53,583 nt of DNA from Bacteroidaceae bacterium. GTDB taxonomy: Bacteria; Bacteroidota; Bacteroidia; Bacteroidales; Bacteroidaceae. A program made the position numbers and the translations under genes. The notes under the pieces were generated by a model, which saw nothing but the letters and a program-made list of their open reading frames with translations, was not told the origin of the DNA and did not search any database. Below, piece by piece: positions 18,006-26,378 of the stretch; the stretch's first letter is position 1, and each line of letters begins with the position of its first letter. The stretch spans positions 1 to 53,583 of the forward strand of contig JAGBGU010000027.1 of NCBI GenBank assembly GCA_017935785.1. The letters run 5' to 3'.

Positions 18006-18834
18006 CCTTTCCTCCCTTCCCGGCCCCATCGGCGTTTTTGATTCCGGTTATGGCGGCCTTACCGTGCTTCGGGAAATCATGAGTCTGATGCCCGGATACG
18101 ATTATCTGTATCTTGGCGACAATGCCCGCGCACCATACGGCAGCCGTTCCTTTGAGTGCGTCTACGAATTTACGCGGCAGTGTGTCGGCCGGCTCTTTTC
18201 CATGGGATGCCATCTGGTTGTCCTGGCCTGCAATACCGCATCGGCCAAGGCGCTCCGTACCATCCAGCAGCACGACCTTCCCCTGATTGACCCCCACCGC
18301 CGTGTCTTGGGCGTTGTGCGCCCCACTGCCGAGAGCATCGGCCACTTGTCACAGACGGCTCATGTGGGCATTGTGGCCACACAGGGAACCATCCGCAGCC
18401 ATACTTATCAGATGGAGATAGCCAAGTTCTGGCCCCATCTTCAAGTAACGGGCGAGGCGTGTCCCATGTGGGTGCCTTTGGTGGAGAACAACGAACATCT
18501 TTCCGCCGGAGCCGATTATTTTGTACAGCGCCATCTTGACAACCTGATGCGGCGCGACCCTCTTATTGATACGCTTCTGCTCGGTTGTACGCATTATCCG
18601 TTGCTGCTGACCAAAATCCGCCGTTTCCTGCCTTCTACGGTGAAGGTTATGGCACAGGGCGGCTATGTGGCGCGCAGCCTTTCCGACTATCTGAACCGTC
18701 ATCCGGAAATGGAAAGCCGCATCACCTGTGGCGGTACGGCACGTTTTCTCACTACCGAGCAGGCCGATGCGTTCAGCCAGAATGCCTCCCTGTTCTTGGG
18801 GCATCCTGTCCAGGCTGAACACATCACGCTCTAA
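17986..18834 (+). CDS. murI: Glutamate racemase
   Basis: MurI makes D-glutamate for peptidoglycan without a cofactor, using two cysteines. In this 282-residue protein, the N-terminal block GPIGVFDSGYGGLTVL has the substrate-binding Asp19/Ser20. The first catalytic cysteine is C82 in LACNTASA, and the second is C201 in LLGCTHYPLL. All family blocks are present. The start lies inside the end of the third Skp-like gene. It is the last gene of the envelope run and converges on the CotH gene with a 5-bp gap. Confidence 0.95.
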   Translation: MPPFSNNLSSLPGPIGVFDSGYGGLTVLREIMSLMPGYDYLYLGDNARAPYGSRSFECVYEFTRQCVGRLFSMGCHLVVLACNTASAKALRTIQQHDLPLIDPHRRVLGVVRPTAESIGHLSQTAHVGIVATQGTIRSHTYQMEIAKFWPHLQVTGEACPMWVPLVENNEHLSAGADYFVQRHLDNLMRRDPLIDTLLLGCTHYPLLLTKIRRFLPSTVKVMAQGGYVARSLSDYLNRHPEMESRITCGGTARFLTTEQADAFSQNASLFLGHPVQAEHITL

Positions 18835-18839
18835 AAGGC

Positions 18840-20711
18840 TTATTTCTGGTAAATCACGCGTGAAGCACCGTTGCCGTAACGCACTATGTTTATTCCCTTC
18901 CTCCTTTGCGGAATGCGTTTTCCGTCTATGGTGTATATTCCCTCCTCCTTTCCTGAGGCCGTATCCGGAGCGGGACGCTGCACGGCCATTTGCCCCGGTT
19001 CGTAGCCATAATATTCATCAAGCACTTTCAGACGCTCGCTTATCCATGCCACCATTCGTTCCAGTGTGTCTATGTCCGAATTGCGCACATAGGGGAACAC
19101 CCCCGTCACGCGCTTGGTGGCTTCCCACAGCCTGCCGTCCAGTACGCAGATGTCGCCTGCCCGGTACGTCCTGTATTCGTCATAATTAGGGGTGGAGCTG
19201 TATATAGACCAGTCGTCGCACACCTTCCAGCCGTCGTTGCAGACGGCCTCGCAGTAGCACGGACTCTCCGGCCAGCGCCTTTTCTCCATTTCGTACCAGT
19301 CCGTGCCCACTCGTCCGTACCAGTCGTGTATGACGGGTAGTATCGCATCCTCCGAAAGCACACCCTTCTGTCTCAGCTCGGCATAGCGCTCCGCCTCTTC
19401 CCGGGCGTAATATTTGCTGATGAAAGTGAACGGCCCGCTTGTAATGGTGGAAAGCGTGTGCGTGGCCGGACGGGGGAAACCGTATAGCGTGATGCCGAAA
19501 GTCTGGTCCAGGTCGTATGGCGCCACCATCCATTTCACGCCGTCATAGGTAAACCACTGCCAGTTCTTCAGCGTGCCGTCTCCGTTCATCAGCACACGGA
19601 AGAACACCTGATAGTCCAGCAGGCTCTGTATGTCGAACCGCTTCTCCAGCTCGCGTTTCAGCGTTTCCTCTCCTTCCCGTTCAAATGCGGCCAGCTCCTT
19701 CTTGTATCCGCTCAGCCTGAGGATGTACTGCTTTACTTTCGCCGAACGCTCCTTGCCCTCGCGCACCTCGGCGGAATCCTCCGCGTTGTAAAAGCCCTTA
19801 CATTTCTCATCTATCAGTTCAGAGGGGTAGTTGCCGTCGTATGGTTCTCCCTTGCTGGTGTACAGCTGTTTGGGGTTGCGCGCCTCAAACTGTTTCCAGT
19901 TCACCTTGCCGTCAAAGAGATACTGGTCGTTCACGTTGCCGTCCAGATGCACGTGTTCGGCCGTGGCCTTTTTCATGTTCATGTTGCGGCGGTGCTTTTT
20001 CAGCTGCCAGGCATATACGCCCAGAAGCTTGCCGTTCAGATAAACAATGCACGGAAAGCCGTCGGGCACGCAGAGGGCCCGGCTCTTGTTATAGTATCCG
20101 CCCCTCTCCCAGAAAGGCAGCCTGTCCGCCACCATCTGCCGGTACCATTTGTAGCCTATTACTCCTGTGCCGCGCATGAAGTCGGTATAGAAAGCCTTAA
20201 AGTGGAATCCGTCCTGCCTTACCCAGTCCCCTATGCTGAAGTCGGGCGTGTCCTCTTCTTCCCAATTTTCATTGCAGAATATGACGGAAAAATTGCGTTT
20301 GGGAAAACGGATGGAGTATCCGCCCTGGGCTTTCACCAGCAGGCGCTTGCGGAAATAGCGTCCCTCTCCGTCGTACACTTCCATCCAGGCCTGCAGCTGC
20401 CTTTGCTTGCTGGTGGGGATGTCCGTTATCCCGGTCAGGTTTACGTATGCCAGTCTGGGTTCGGGCATGGCAATCTCCGCTTCATCGGACAGGTCGGCCG
20501 TTTTGCCCTCCTCCAGACCCATCGTCCTTACCAGCCCTTCAAAGGTGTCGAATACGTCCTTGTCCGTATCCGTTATGTCCCAGGGTGTGGCCGCGGCATA
20601 GCGCCGTGCGGCAATGGCCGTGGTGTCCGAGTCGTAGACCGCTCCGGTTTGGGCCGTAGCGGTGGGGGAGAGGAGGAGTGCCGTACTCCAGATGCAGAAA
20701 TGTCTTTTCAT
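18840..20711 (-). CDS. Secreted CotH-family protein with a sorting-tail-like C terminus
   Basis: A 623-residue exported protein; the ATG at 20711 gives signal MKRHFCIWSTALLLSPTATA. Residues about 75-450 match the CotH family: GYSIRFPKRNFSVIF (fold start), KAFYTDFMRGTGVIGYKWYRQM, and later WMVAPYDLDQTFG, which resembles the metal-binding Asp region. CotH proteins are atypical kinases in spore formers; many secreted bacterial homologues have no assigned substrate. The last 33 residues (IYTIDGKRIPQRRKGINIV, then a GNG turn and RVIYQK) resemble the short C-terminal tails of surface-exported Bacteroidetes proteins. The gene is convergent with murI. Confidence 0.8.
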   Translation of the reverse strand: MKRHFCIWSTALLLSPTATAQTGAVYDSDTTAIAARRYAAATPWDITDTDKDVFDTFEGLVRTMGLEEGKTADLSDEAEIAMPEPRLAYVNLTGITDIPTSKQRQLQAWMEVYDGEGRYFRKRLLVKAQGGYSIRFPKRNFSVIFCNENWEEEDTPDFSIGDWVRQDGFHFKAFYTDFMRGTGVIGYKWYRQMVADRLPFWERGGYYNKSRALCVPDGFPCIVYLNGKLLGVYAWQLKKHRRNMNMKKATAEHVHLDGNVNDQYLFDGKVNWKQFEARNPKQLYTSKGEPYDGNYPSELIDEKCKGFYNAEDSAEVREGKERSAKVKQYILRLSGYKKELAAFEREGEETLKRELEKRFDIQSLLDYQVFFRVLMNGDGTLKNWQWFTYDGVKWMVAPYDLDQTFGITLYGFPRPATHTLSTITSGPFTFISKYYAREEAERYAELRQKGVLSEDAILPVIHDWYGRVGTDWYEMEKRRWPESPCYCEAVCNDGWKVCDDWSIYSSTPNYDEYRTYRAGDICVLDGRLWEATKRVTGVFPYVRNSDIDTLERMVAWISERLKVLDEYYGYEPGQMAVQRPAPDTASGKEEGIYTIDGKRIPQRRKGINIVRYGNGASRVIYQK

Positions 20712-20813
20712 TGTCATGTCCTTATGGGATTTCATCCATACTACACACAACCCCGGGTGTTCCTAAACCCCGGACGGGAGTTTTTTTGTGTCTTTCTGCA
20801 GTTCGGATTTTGA

Positions 20814-20849
20814 GCCGTTGGCCTTCCGCTGTATAGGAGGGCCAACGGC
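20814..20849. other. Perfect 10-bp stem-loop between two minus-strand genes
   Basis: GCCGTTGGCC at 20814-20823 pairs perfectly with GGCCAACGGC at 20840-20849 across a 16-nt loop. There is no T-run directly after it on either strand, so it is a weak terminator candidate or a processing hairpin between the phosphodiesterase-like gene and the CotH gene. Confidence 0.5.
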
Positions 20850-20868
20850 AAAATGAGTGGGGGGAGTG

Positions 20869-23307
20869 TCAGAATTTCTTGATGAAGTCTTCCAGCGCGA
20901 CGGTTTCTTCGGGGCGTGCGTTGTACTTGCGCATCAGGCGTACCAGCTCGTCCCAGTTGCCGTCCTGCTTGCACTTCTCGCGGTTGCGCTTGCAATAGAG
21001 ATACAGGGGCTGCATGCGCACCCGCTCCACGCGGTTCTTCGTCTCTTCGTCCCCGGCGGTCTGCAGGGCTTTGTCGAGCAGGGCGAAGGCTTTCTCCACA
21101 AACTCGTCGCTGTAGATTTCGTGGTTCTCACGGATATAGATGCCGAAGTGGACATCGGGCTTTATGAGCGACTGGCACAGGCGGTAATAGTCCATTACCA
21201 ACGGGGCGGCCTTGCCGTAGTACCCTTCAATGAATACCTGCACCAGCGAGTCGGTGTTCAGCTGCGGGTTCCAGAGCAGTTTGGTGGTGACCCACGCTTT
21301 CATTTCCTCAAATTCCGCGCCGTTCGACTGGTACTGCGCCTCTTCGTAGATGCCGATGGCCTTGTGCTTGCGGAAGGTCTCTATGTTGGGGCCAAGCACC
21401 TGGAAGTTGGGCCAGGGCGAAATGTACTGTGCATAGTCCACTATGTAGTCCCAGATGAAAAGGTGGGGCGCAATCTCCGCCCATTGTTCCATGTCTTTCA
21501 TGAAGGCCTGGTTCTGCGGACATCCGGCGGTAAGGGGATGGGCAAAGCAACATTCGATGCTGCACAGGCGGATAACCACGTTGTTGCGGGGCGCTATGCC
21601 CTTGGGCGGCTGGCGGGTGTACTGGTAGGCAAAGGTGCCCACAAACTTGTCGGGGAACTCGTCCCTGACGGCGTCGGCCACCTGATTGACAAACCATATC
21701 ATCAGCCCGGACTGTCCGCCGTACTGCCCGGCAATGGCCGTACACTCGGGGCACTGGCAGAAGGAGAAGTTGTCGTTCTGCGACAGGCTGTAGATGCGGT
21801 AGTGTCTGTGCTTGCGCATGACATCGGCCAGGCGGGTCTTGCATATCTCCAGCACCTCGGGGTTGGACAGACAGAGCTGTCCGTTGGGGATGCGCTTGCC
21901 GTCGCGCAGGCTGAAGTATTCGGGGTGCTGCGCAAAGAATTCCTTTGAGGGAAGCAACTGCCCCATGGTATGCGCGTTCCAGTAGGCTTCTATGTTGCCG
22001 TATTCGTTCTGCGTGGGGTTCCATTTCATGTTCTCCTTGTTGTGCGCGCTCCAAACCGGCTCGCGTTCCACGGCAAAGTAGCCGTCGTATCTGAGCGCCA
22101 GGGCGGGTTCCTCGCTCCGGTCAAGGCCGGGCAGGGCATACCGCTCCATCTTGGGCACTACGGTGCACTTGGGCGTGAGCCATCTTACGCCCAGCTCCTG
22201 CTCCAGAAAGTCGAACACGCCGTACATGGTGCCGCGCTGCGCACCGCCGTAGATGAGCAGGTCCTTGCCCACAGTGCGGCAGGTATAGCCTTCGTAGTCG
22301 GCCTCGGGGGCTTCCTGCCCTGTGACGGCAGCGGCCTTTTCGCCGAATCCGATAATAATCTTCTTGCCTTTTTCCTGCTCGTTGTCGGTAATGGGAAGTT
22401 CCGCACCGCTGATCTGCCTGATGTAGGACTGCAGCTCCTCGGCCGCTTTCCTCTCAGAGGGCGAGGCGTCCTTCCTGAGCACAATGCGGTAGTCGCTCTG
22501 TCCGTCCTTGAACAGCCAGTTGTCGTTGCGGTCCAGGAAGCGGGCCGCCTGGGCGGGATGGTCCGTGTTGATGAAGTCCATGCCCAGCCGCTGTGTCATT
22601 GTCCATGCTTCCTTATTGTCGGGGAAGGCCCACAGACGGAACTTGCTGCCCATCCTGTGCGCTTTCCTGACAGCGGCGCGGATGCGTTTCTGCTCGGCCT
22701 TGTCCATGCGGCCTTCTCCCTTCCATTTGGTGAACTTGCCGTAGTGCGAGCTTATGAGCGCCACTCTCTGCTGCTCCTCCGGCGTGTATTCCACGTGGGG
22801 CAGGCCGTCAAAGAAGATGAAGTCGGGATAGGCCGTAAACCTTTCCTTCTTAATCTTGTCGCCGGTGATGACTATCTGCGCGGCGCCGGGATTGGCCTTT
22901 ACGTTGAAGCAGTCCGCATACCTTCCGTCCCGTATCAGGGCAACCAGGGCGTCCAGGGTTTCGGGGCCCGACTTCAGGTCTACAAGCAGCTGCAGCCCCT
23001 TGCCGCCCGGATACACCGAACCGCCGTTCTTGCGCATCATGTCCCTGATGGGGTCCAGATACATGCGCTGCAGCAGCCGGACGGGGTCGGCCTGCTTGCG
23101 GTCGTGCGCCACCATCAGTTTGCCGTCGACCAGCCAGATGTCTGCCTCGATGGAGGCGGCTCCGGCCTCGTATGCTCCCCAGAAGGGGCGCGGCTGTTCG
23201 TAGTCGTTGTGCGAATGGATGCCTGTTATCCCGGCCGTTGCGGCCAGGGAGCCCGCCAGCAGAAGGGCGGCCAGGGAAATGCGGAGAATCAGTGTGGATA
23301 TGTGCAT
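20869..23307 (-). CDS. Two-domain protein: PLC/GDPD-like phosphodiesterase plus DUF4838
   Basis: An 812-residue exported protein with signal MHISTLILRISLAALLLAGSLAATA. Residues about 28-262 look like the PI-PLC/glycerophosphodiesterase TIM-barrel family. The HSHNDY motif (H31, H33), E54 and D56 in ASIEADIWLVDG and H68 in VAHDR fit the metal and acid/base sites. From about residue 275, YRIVLRKDASPSERKAAEEL resembles the small domain that precedes glycoside hydrolase barrels. It is followed by a DUF4838-type region (RWLTPKC, NGQLCLSNPEV, FCQCPEC, RLCSIECCFAHPL). The frame is continuous across the junction, so it is a fusion and not two genes. A lipid headgroup or glycan substrate is inference. 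Confidence 0.8.
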   Translation of the reverse strand: MHISTLILRISLAALLLAGSLAATAGITGIHSHNDYEQPRPFWGAYEAGAASIEADIWLVDGKLMVAHDRKQADPVRLLQRMYLDPIRDMMRKNGGSVYPGGKGLQLLVDLKSGPETLDALVALIRDGRYADCFNVKANPGAAQIVITGDKIKKERFTAYPDFIFFDGLPHVEYTPEEQQRVALISSHYGKFTKWKGEGRMDKAEQKRIRAAVRKAHRMGSKFRLWAFPDNKEAWTMTQRLGMDFINTDHPAQAARFLDRNDNWLFKDGQSDYRIVLRKDASPSERKAAEELQSYIRQISGAELPITDNEQEKGKKIIIGFGEKAAAVTGQEAPEADYEGYTCRTVGKDLLIYGGAQRGTMYGVFDFLEQELGVRWLTPKCTVVPKMERYALPGLDRSEEPALALRYDGYFAVEREPVWSAHNKENMKWNPTQNEYGNIEAYWNAHTMGQLLPSKEFFAQHPEYFSLRDGKRIPNGQLCLSNPEVLEICKTRLADVMRKHRHYRIYSLSQNDNFSFCQCPECTAIAGQYGGQSGLMIWFVNQVADAVRDEFPDKFVGTFAYQYTRQPPKGIAPRNNVVIRLCSIECCFAHPLTAGCPQNQAFMKDMEQWAEIAPHLFIWDYIVDYAQYISPWPNFQVLGPNIETFRKHKAIGIYEEAQYQSNGAEFEEMKAWVTTKLLWNPQLNTDSLVQVFIEGYYGKAAPLVMDYYRLCQSLIKPDVHFGIYIRENHEIYSDEFVEKAFALLDKALQTAGDEETKNRVERVRMQPLYLYCKRNREKCKQDGNWDELVRLMRKYNARPEETVALEDFIKKF

Positions 23308-23326
23308 AATTCAGTGATATTTTATG

Positions 23327-23334
23327 CAAATTTA
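23327..23334 (-). promoter_or_regulatory. Promoter -7 element of the PLC/DUF4838 gene
   Basis: TAAATTTG on the minus strand matches TAnnTTTG, 19 bp before the ATG. Confidence 0.5.
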
Positions 23335-23368
23335 GGAATAATTCGGAAAACATCCCTAAAGAGTGCCT

Positions 23369-23405
23369 AAAAAACAGCGGGAAGAAGTCTGTTCCTTCTT
23401 CCCGC
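23369..23405 (-). terminator. Terminator of the sigma/anti-sigma/DUF4097 run
   Basis: GCGGGAAGAAG at 23377-23387 pairs perfectly with CTTCTTCCCGC at 23395-23405. On the minus strand the hairpin is followed by TGTTTTTT, a good intrinsic terminator for transcripts arriving from the DUF4097-like gene. Confidence 0.75.
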
Positions 23406-23729
23406 CGGAGTAGGTCGTGCGGATTTTGTTTTTTTATCCAATTACATCTCTTCTTTTTCTTTTAAAATTCTGTTCGCGCGGCTCTCTCCTTCTTCTCTGG
23501 GTTCACTTCTATATAACAGCCCAAAAAGACGGTCATGCTGAACTCGTTTCAGCATCTCACTGCGAGCCTTTACTTACCCCCTTCCCTCGGTGAGATCCTG
23601 AAACAAGTTATTCGCCTTCGCTCATCGAAAACATCTTTTATTATTTATGGTATGGTCAGGATGACTTTGGGAGGTTCTTGTTATTTCTACACCCATTTTG
23701 GGGAAGCCAATTCAATACTTCTATATTTA
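23406..23729. other. Gene-free stretch with a degenerate double-hairpin element
   Basis: No credible gene. It contains a decayed member of the double-hairpin repeat family (23532-23665), preceded by CTTCTATATAAC, which also precedes another copy near 26131. The remainder is AT-rich. Confidence 0.6.
23532..23665. repeat. Double-hairpin element, copy A (interrupted)
   Basis: The left hairpin ATGCTGAA / loop CTCGT / TTCAGCAT is intact. The right arm begins ATCCTGAAACAAG but is broken by about 50 bp, and its end (TCAGGATGAC) reappears at 23656-23665. The core starts like copy D and ends like copy C, so it is a mosaic. Confidence 0.7.
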
Positions 23730-24938
23730 CTAATGCGTTAATGAGATTACGCTGTGTGCGCCGGTGAGCTTGATCCGGGCCGAGGCGTTCGCCTTGCCTA
23801 TGCTGCCGGTGTAGGATTGGATGAACATCTCTTCGTTTGCAGTGTGGTTGAGGGTTTTGAAGCCCTTGTCTATGACGATTGCTCCGTGTTCGTTTTCGAG
23901 CTGGCATGTGGCTTCCAGTTCCTTGGGGATTTGCAGGCTGATGAAACCGAATTGGGCGTTTGCGGTGGCCGACTTGAAGTCCTTGGCGCTGACGATGCTG
24001 GCGGTTATTGCAGAGTGTTCTGCCGACGGTATGCTCAGGGTTTCTGCCACCTCCTTTATGCGTATGTCGCTGTAGTGCAGGGAACCGTTCAGGTTGCTGA
24101 CGGCTTTGGCGTTGAGTTTGGAGTGCTGGAGGCTGACGGTGGCATTCTGCGCCTGGTCAAGGGTGACGTCGCAGAATTCGCTCTTGAGGTTGAGGTCTGT
24201 GCAGGTGCCGATGCTCACCAGCTCGTGATGCTGTACGTTGAGCGCCAGGTTGGCGCAGCGGACTATCTTAACGGAGCTGAATTTCGCCTGCACGTTTGCC
24301 GTCTTGCAGTCTGTGAGCGTCAGGCTGCCGTGTTCCACCTTCAGCTCACACTTCTGCTCGTCCGTCTGCAGGCTGCCGCATAGCAGAACGCCGAATTTTA
24401 CGTGTGCCGAGATGGATTTGTAGGCGTTGTCCTTGATGTAGACACCGCCGAAGCGGTTGGCGACGATGAGCGCGAATTTCTCCTTGGGGATGTAGACGGT
24501 CCAGGTCGACTCAATCTTTCTCTCCTCGTTGCTGCCTCCGTCCGCCCCCTGCAGTTCCAGCGAGTAGACTACGGAGGCCTCGTTTGCCTGGTCGGTGTTG
24601 GTCTGGTAGAGACTCTTCGGGCCTACACGCAGTCTTCCCATTTCCAAGAACTTCCTCTTCACTATGTCCATGCCTTTGAGGATTTCTTCTGCCTGGGCCT
24701 TCTCCTTGGCCATGACTTTGAGTTCGAACTCCAGCCGGAGTTCTTTCTTGTCCCAGGGCAGCAGGGCGATGTTGCCGAACTGGTTTTTCAGACTGATGGT
24801 TGCGCCCGGCTTGACCTTGTCGAATGTGATTGTTCCCTTCCTGCTTGCTTCGGCCAGCGCCGAGCTTGCCCACAGCGTGGAGGCCGGAAGGCACAGTGCC
24901 ATCCACAAGAGGCAAAGTTGTTTGAGAATCCGTTTCAT
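23730..24938 (-). CDS. Exported DUF4097-like (adhesin-like) protein
   Basis: A 402-residue protein with signal MKRILKQLCLLWMALCLPASTLWA. The mature part starts with an Ig-like stretch (GTITFDKVKPGATISLKNQFGNIALLPWDKKELRLEFEL) and continues as many short strands of similar length (LTLTDCKTANVQAKF, VTLDQAQNATVSLQH). This is the right-handed beta-helix pattern of DUF4097/putative-adhesin families, which in many phyla accompany sigma/anti-sigma pairs. It lies 7 bp after the putative anti-sigma gene and is the last gene of that run. Envelope-stress sensing or surface coating is inference. Confidence 0.75.
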   Translation of the reverse strand: MKRILKQLCLLWMALCLPASTLWASSALAEASRKGTITFDKVKPGATISLKNQFGNIALLPWDKKELRLEFELKVMAKEKAQAEEILKGMDIVKRKFLEMGRLRVGPKSLYQTNTDQANEASVVYSLELQGADGGSNEERKIESTWTVYIPKEKFALIVANRFGGVYIKDNAYKSISAHVKFGVLLCGSLQTDEQKCELKVEHGSLTLTDCKTANVQAKFSSVKIVRCANLALNVQHHELVSIGTCTDLNLKSEFCDVTLDQAQNATVSLQHSKLNAKAVSNLNGSLHYSDIRIKEVAETLSIPSAEHSAITASIVSAKDFKSATANAQFGFISLQIPKELEATCQLENEHGAIVIDKGFKTLNHTANEEMFIQSYTGSIGKANASARIKLTGAHSVISLTH

Positions 24939-24945
24939 GATGGTG

Positions 24946-25491
24946 CTATTGTTTTTGTGGTTTTGTCAGATTGGCTTGCTTGTGGCTGCTCAGGATGCCG
25001 CGTATGTGCTGCAGGCTGTGCAGGTGCGACTTGTAGACGCGTGTGGCGTACAGAATCTTCTCGCCGTCGCTCATTCCCTCTTTCATGATGAAGTCGATGG
25101 TGGAGTCGGGCGACTGGTTTATGCGTGCCACCTCCTCCATCAGTTCTTCCCGGGTTTGGGGCGGCATGTCCTTGATGAGGTCGCAGATGAATTCGGTCTC
25201 TTCCATGAACAGCGAGGCGTAGTATCCCTTCACCTCGGCCATGGTGATTTCCATCTCCCCAGGTGTGTGCTCCCGCTCGGGCGGGGTGAGGATGAGTGCG
25301 GCGGCGAGCAGCGACGCGGCCACCAGCGATGCGGTGCCTGCCGCGTACCATGCGCGCCGGCGGCCGAGCTGCTTCCGCTGGTGCTGGCGCAGCTGGGCCA
25401 TGAAGCGCTCGCGGCTTCCGGGCGGCAGTGTGTGCCGGCTGTAGCACGCCTCTATGTGTGCCTTCAGCCCGTTGTCCTTTCCGTTGTTCAT
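24946..25491 (-). CDS. Putative membrane-anchored anti-sigma factor
   Basis: A 181-residue protein with a cytoplasmic N-terminal part (LKAHIEACYSRHTLPPGSRERFMAQL). One transmembrane helix follows at about residues 46-68 (WYAAGTASLVAASLLAAALIL), then an extracytoplasmic C-terminal half rich in acidic helices. There is no zinc-binding HxxxCxxC motif, so it is not a classic ZAS factor. The assignment rests on its topology and on the ATGA overlap (25488-25491) with the sigma gene. I chose the ATG at 25491; an ATG at 25503 is also in frame. It may bind the sigma factor and pass an envelope signal. Confidence 0.7.
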   Translation of the reverse strand: MNNGKDNGLKAHIEACYSRHTLPPGSRERFMAQLRQHQRKQLGRRRAWYAAGTASLVAASLLAAALILTPPEREHTPGEMEITMAEVKGYYASLFMEETEFICDLIKDMPPQTREELMEEVARINQSPDSTIDFIMKEGMSDGEKILYATRVYKSHLHSLQHIRGILSSHKQANLTKPQKQ

Positions 25492-26018
25492 TTCCTGTAC
25501 CATTTTATCAGTTGTTGTTTTGCGCGGCTCAGCTGGCATCGCACGCTGGAGGGGGTGATGTGCAGCAGGGCGCTGATTTCGTCGGTGTCCATTTCCTCCA
25601 CCACGGAGAGCATCAGCACGGTGCGGTACCTGTCGGGCAGCGAGCCGATGGCCAGCCTGAGCAGGCTGCTCTGTTCCTCTCTGATGAGCAGGCGGTCTGC
25701 CTCCTCGGCGTGGGGGAGGGGCGTCTTGTCGTCCAGCTCTTCCCACCTTACGCGGCGTTTCCTCAGACGGTCTATGCAGTGGTTCACCACCATGCGCCTC
25801 ATGCGCCGTGCCATGTCGGCCTGTGTGTCAATGAGCAGATGCTTCCTGGTGAGCACATGCAGCATCACCTCCTGCACGGCCTCCTCGGCCTCGTACTCGT
25901 CGTTCAGCAGACGGAGTGCGGTGAGGAAGAGCGGCTGTGCGTGCAGGTCGTAAAATTCGGCCTGCGCCCCCGGCGCGTCTTTCCTGCATCCCTGTATGAT
26001 GGTGCTGTATGCTGTCAT
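25488..26018 (-). CDS. ECF-type RNA polymerase sigma factor
   Basis: A 176-residue sigma-70 family protein with only regions 2 and 4. Region 2 contains FLTALRLLNDEYEAEEAVQEVMLHVL, the ECF version of the core-binding and -10-recognising helices. Region 4 contains RTVLMLSVVEEMDTDEISALLHITPSSVRCQLSRAK, the helix-turn-helix that reads the -35 site. The start at 26018 was chosen because it places region 2 at the usual distance; an ATG at 26048 is possible. No housekeeping TAnnTTTG element is visible upstream, which fits self-regulation. Homopolymer tracts lie just upstream. Confidence 0.92.
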   Translation of the reverse strand: MTAYSTIIQGCRKDAPGAQAEFYDLHAQPLFLTALRLLNDEYEAEEAVQEVMLHVLTRKHLLIDTQADMARRMRRMVVNHCIDRLRKRRVRWEELDDKTPLPHAEEADRLLIREEQSSLLRLAIGSLPDRYRTVLMLSVVEEMDTDEISALLHITPSSVRCQLSRAKQQLIKWYRK

Positions 26019-26091
26019 GTGCTTTGTGCTGTCGTTTTCTGCTTTCAATCATATAACGTATCTTGCGGAGGAGTTGTTGCAGGAAATGGCG

Positions 26092-26129
26092 TTTTTTTTT
26101 TTAGGGGGGCTTTTGTTTTTTTGGGGGGG
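26092..26129. repeat. Homopolymer tracts upstream of the sigma gene
   Basis: Runs of 11 T, 6 G, 7 T and 7 G lie within 38 bp, starting 74 bp before the chosen sigma start codon. Such tracts are prone to slippage and could change promoter spacing. Confidence 0.6.
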
Positions 26130-26166
26130 CTTCTATATAACAAAACACGACAGCCTATGGCCGATA

Positions 26167-26265
26167 GTCATGCTGAACTTGTTTCAGCATCTGTCCGCGG
26201 TGAATAATTCATCTATTGTTATAATATAGGCTCGCGGTGAGATCCTGAAACAAGTTCAGGATGAC
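26167..26265. repeat. Double-hairpin element, copy B
   Basis: Left hairpin: ATGCTGAA, loop CTTGT, TTCAGCAT. Right hairpin: ATCCTGAA, loop ACAAG, TTCAGGAT. The two loops are reverse complements. The core begins CTGTCCGCGG and ends GGCTCGCGGTGAG, the same orientation as copy C, with an AT-rich insert. Total 99 bp. Confidence 0.85.
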
Positions 26266-26312
26266 TTGGGGGGGGACTTTTATATAACAAAACACGATAG
26301 CCTAAAGCCGAT

Positions 26313-26378
26313 AGTCATGCTGAACTTGGGTGGGTTATATAAAAAACACGACAGCCCAAAGCAAATGGCCAGGATGAC
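26313..26378. repeat. Double-hairpin element, copy E (internally deleted)
   Basis: It begins GTCATGCTGAACTTG and ends CAGGATGAC like the other copies. The middle is replaced by TATATAAAAAACACGACAGCC, a motif that also flanks copy B. Confidence 0.55.

Noticed and set aside
21970..23370. Plus-strand open frame (466 codons) opposite the PLC/DUF4838 gene
   Set aside because: Shadow of the minus-strand gene, with no signal, domain or promoter.
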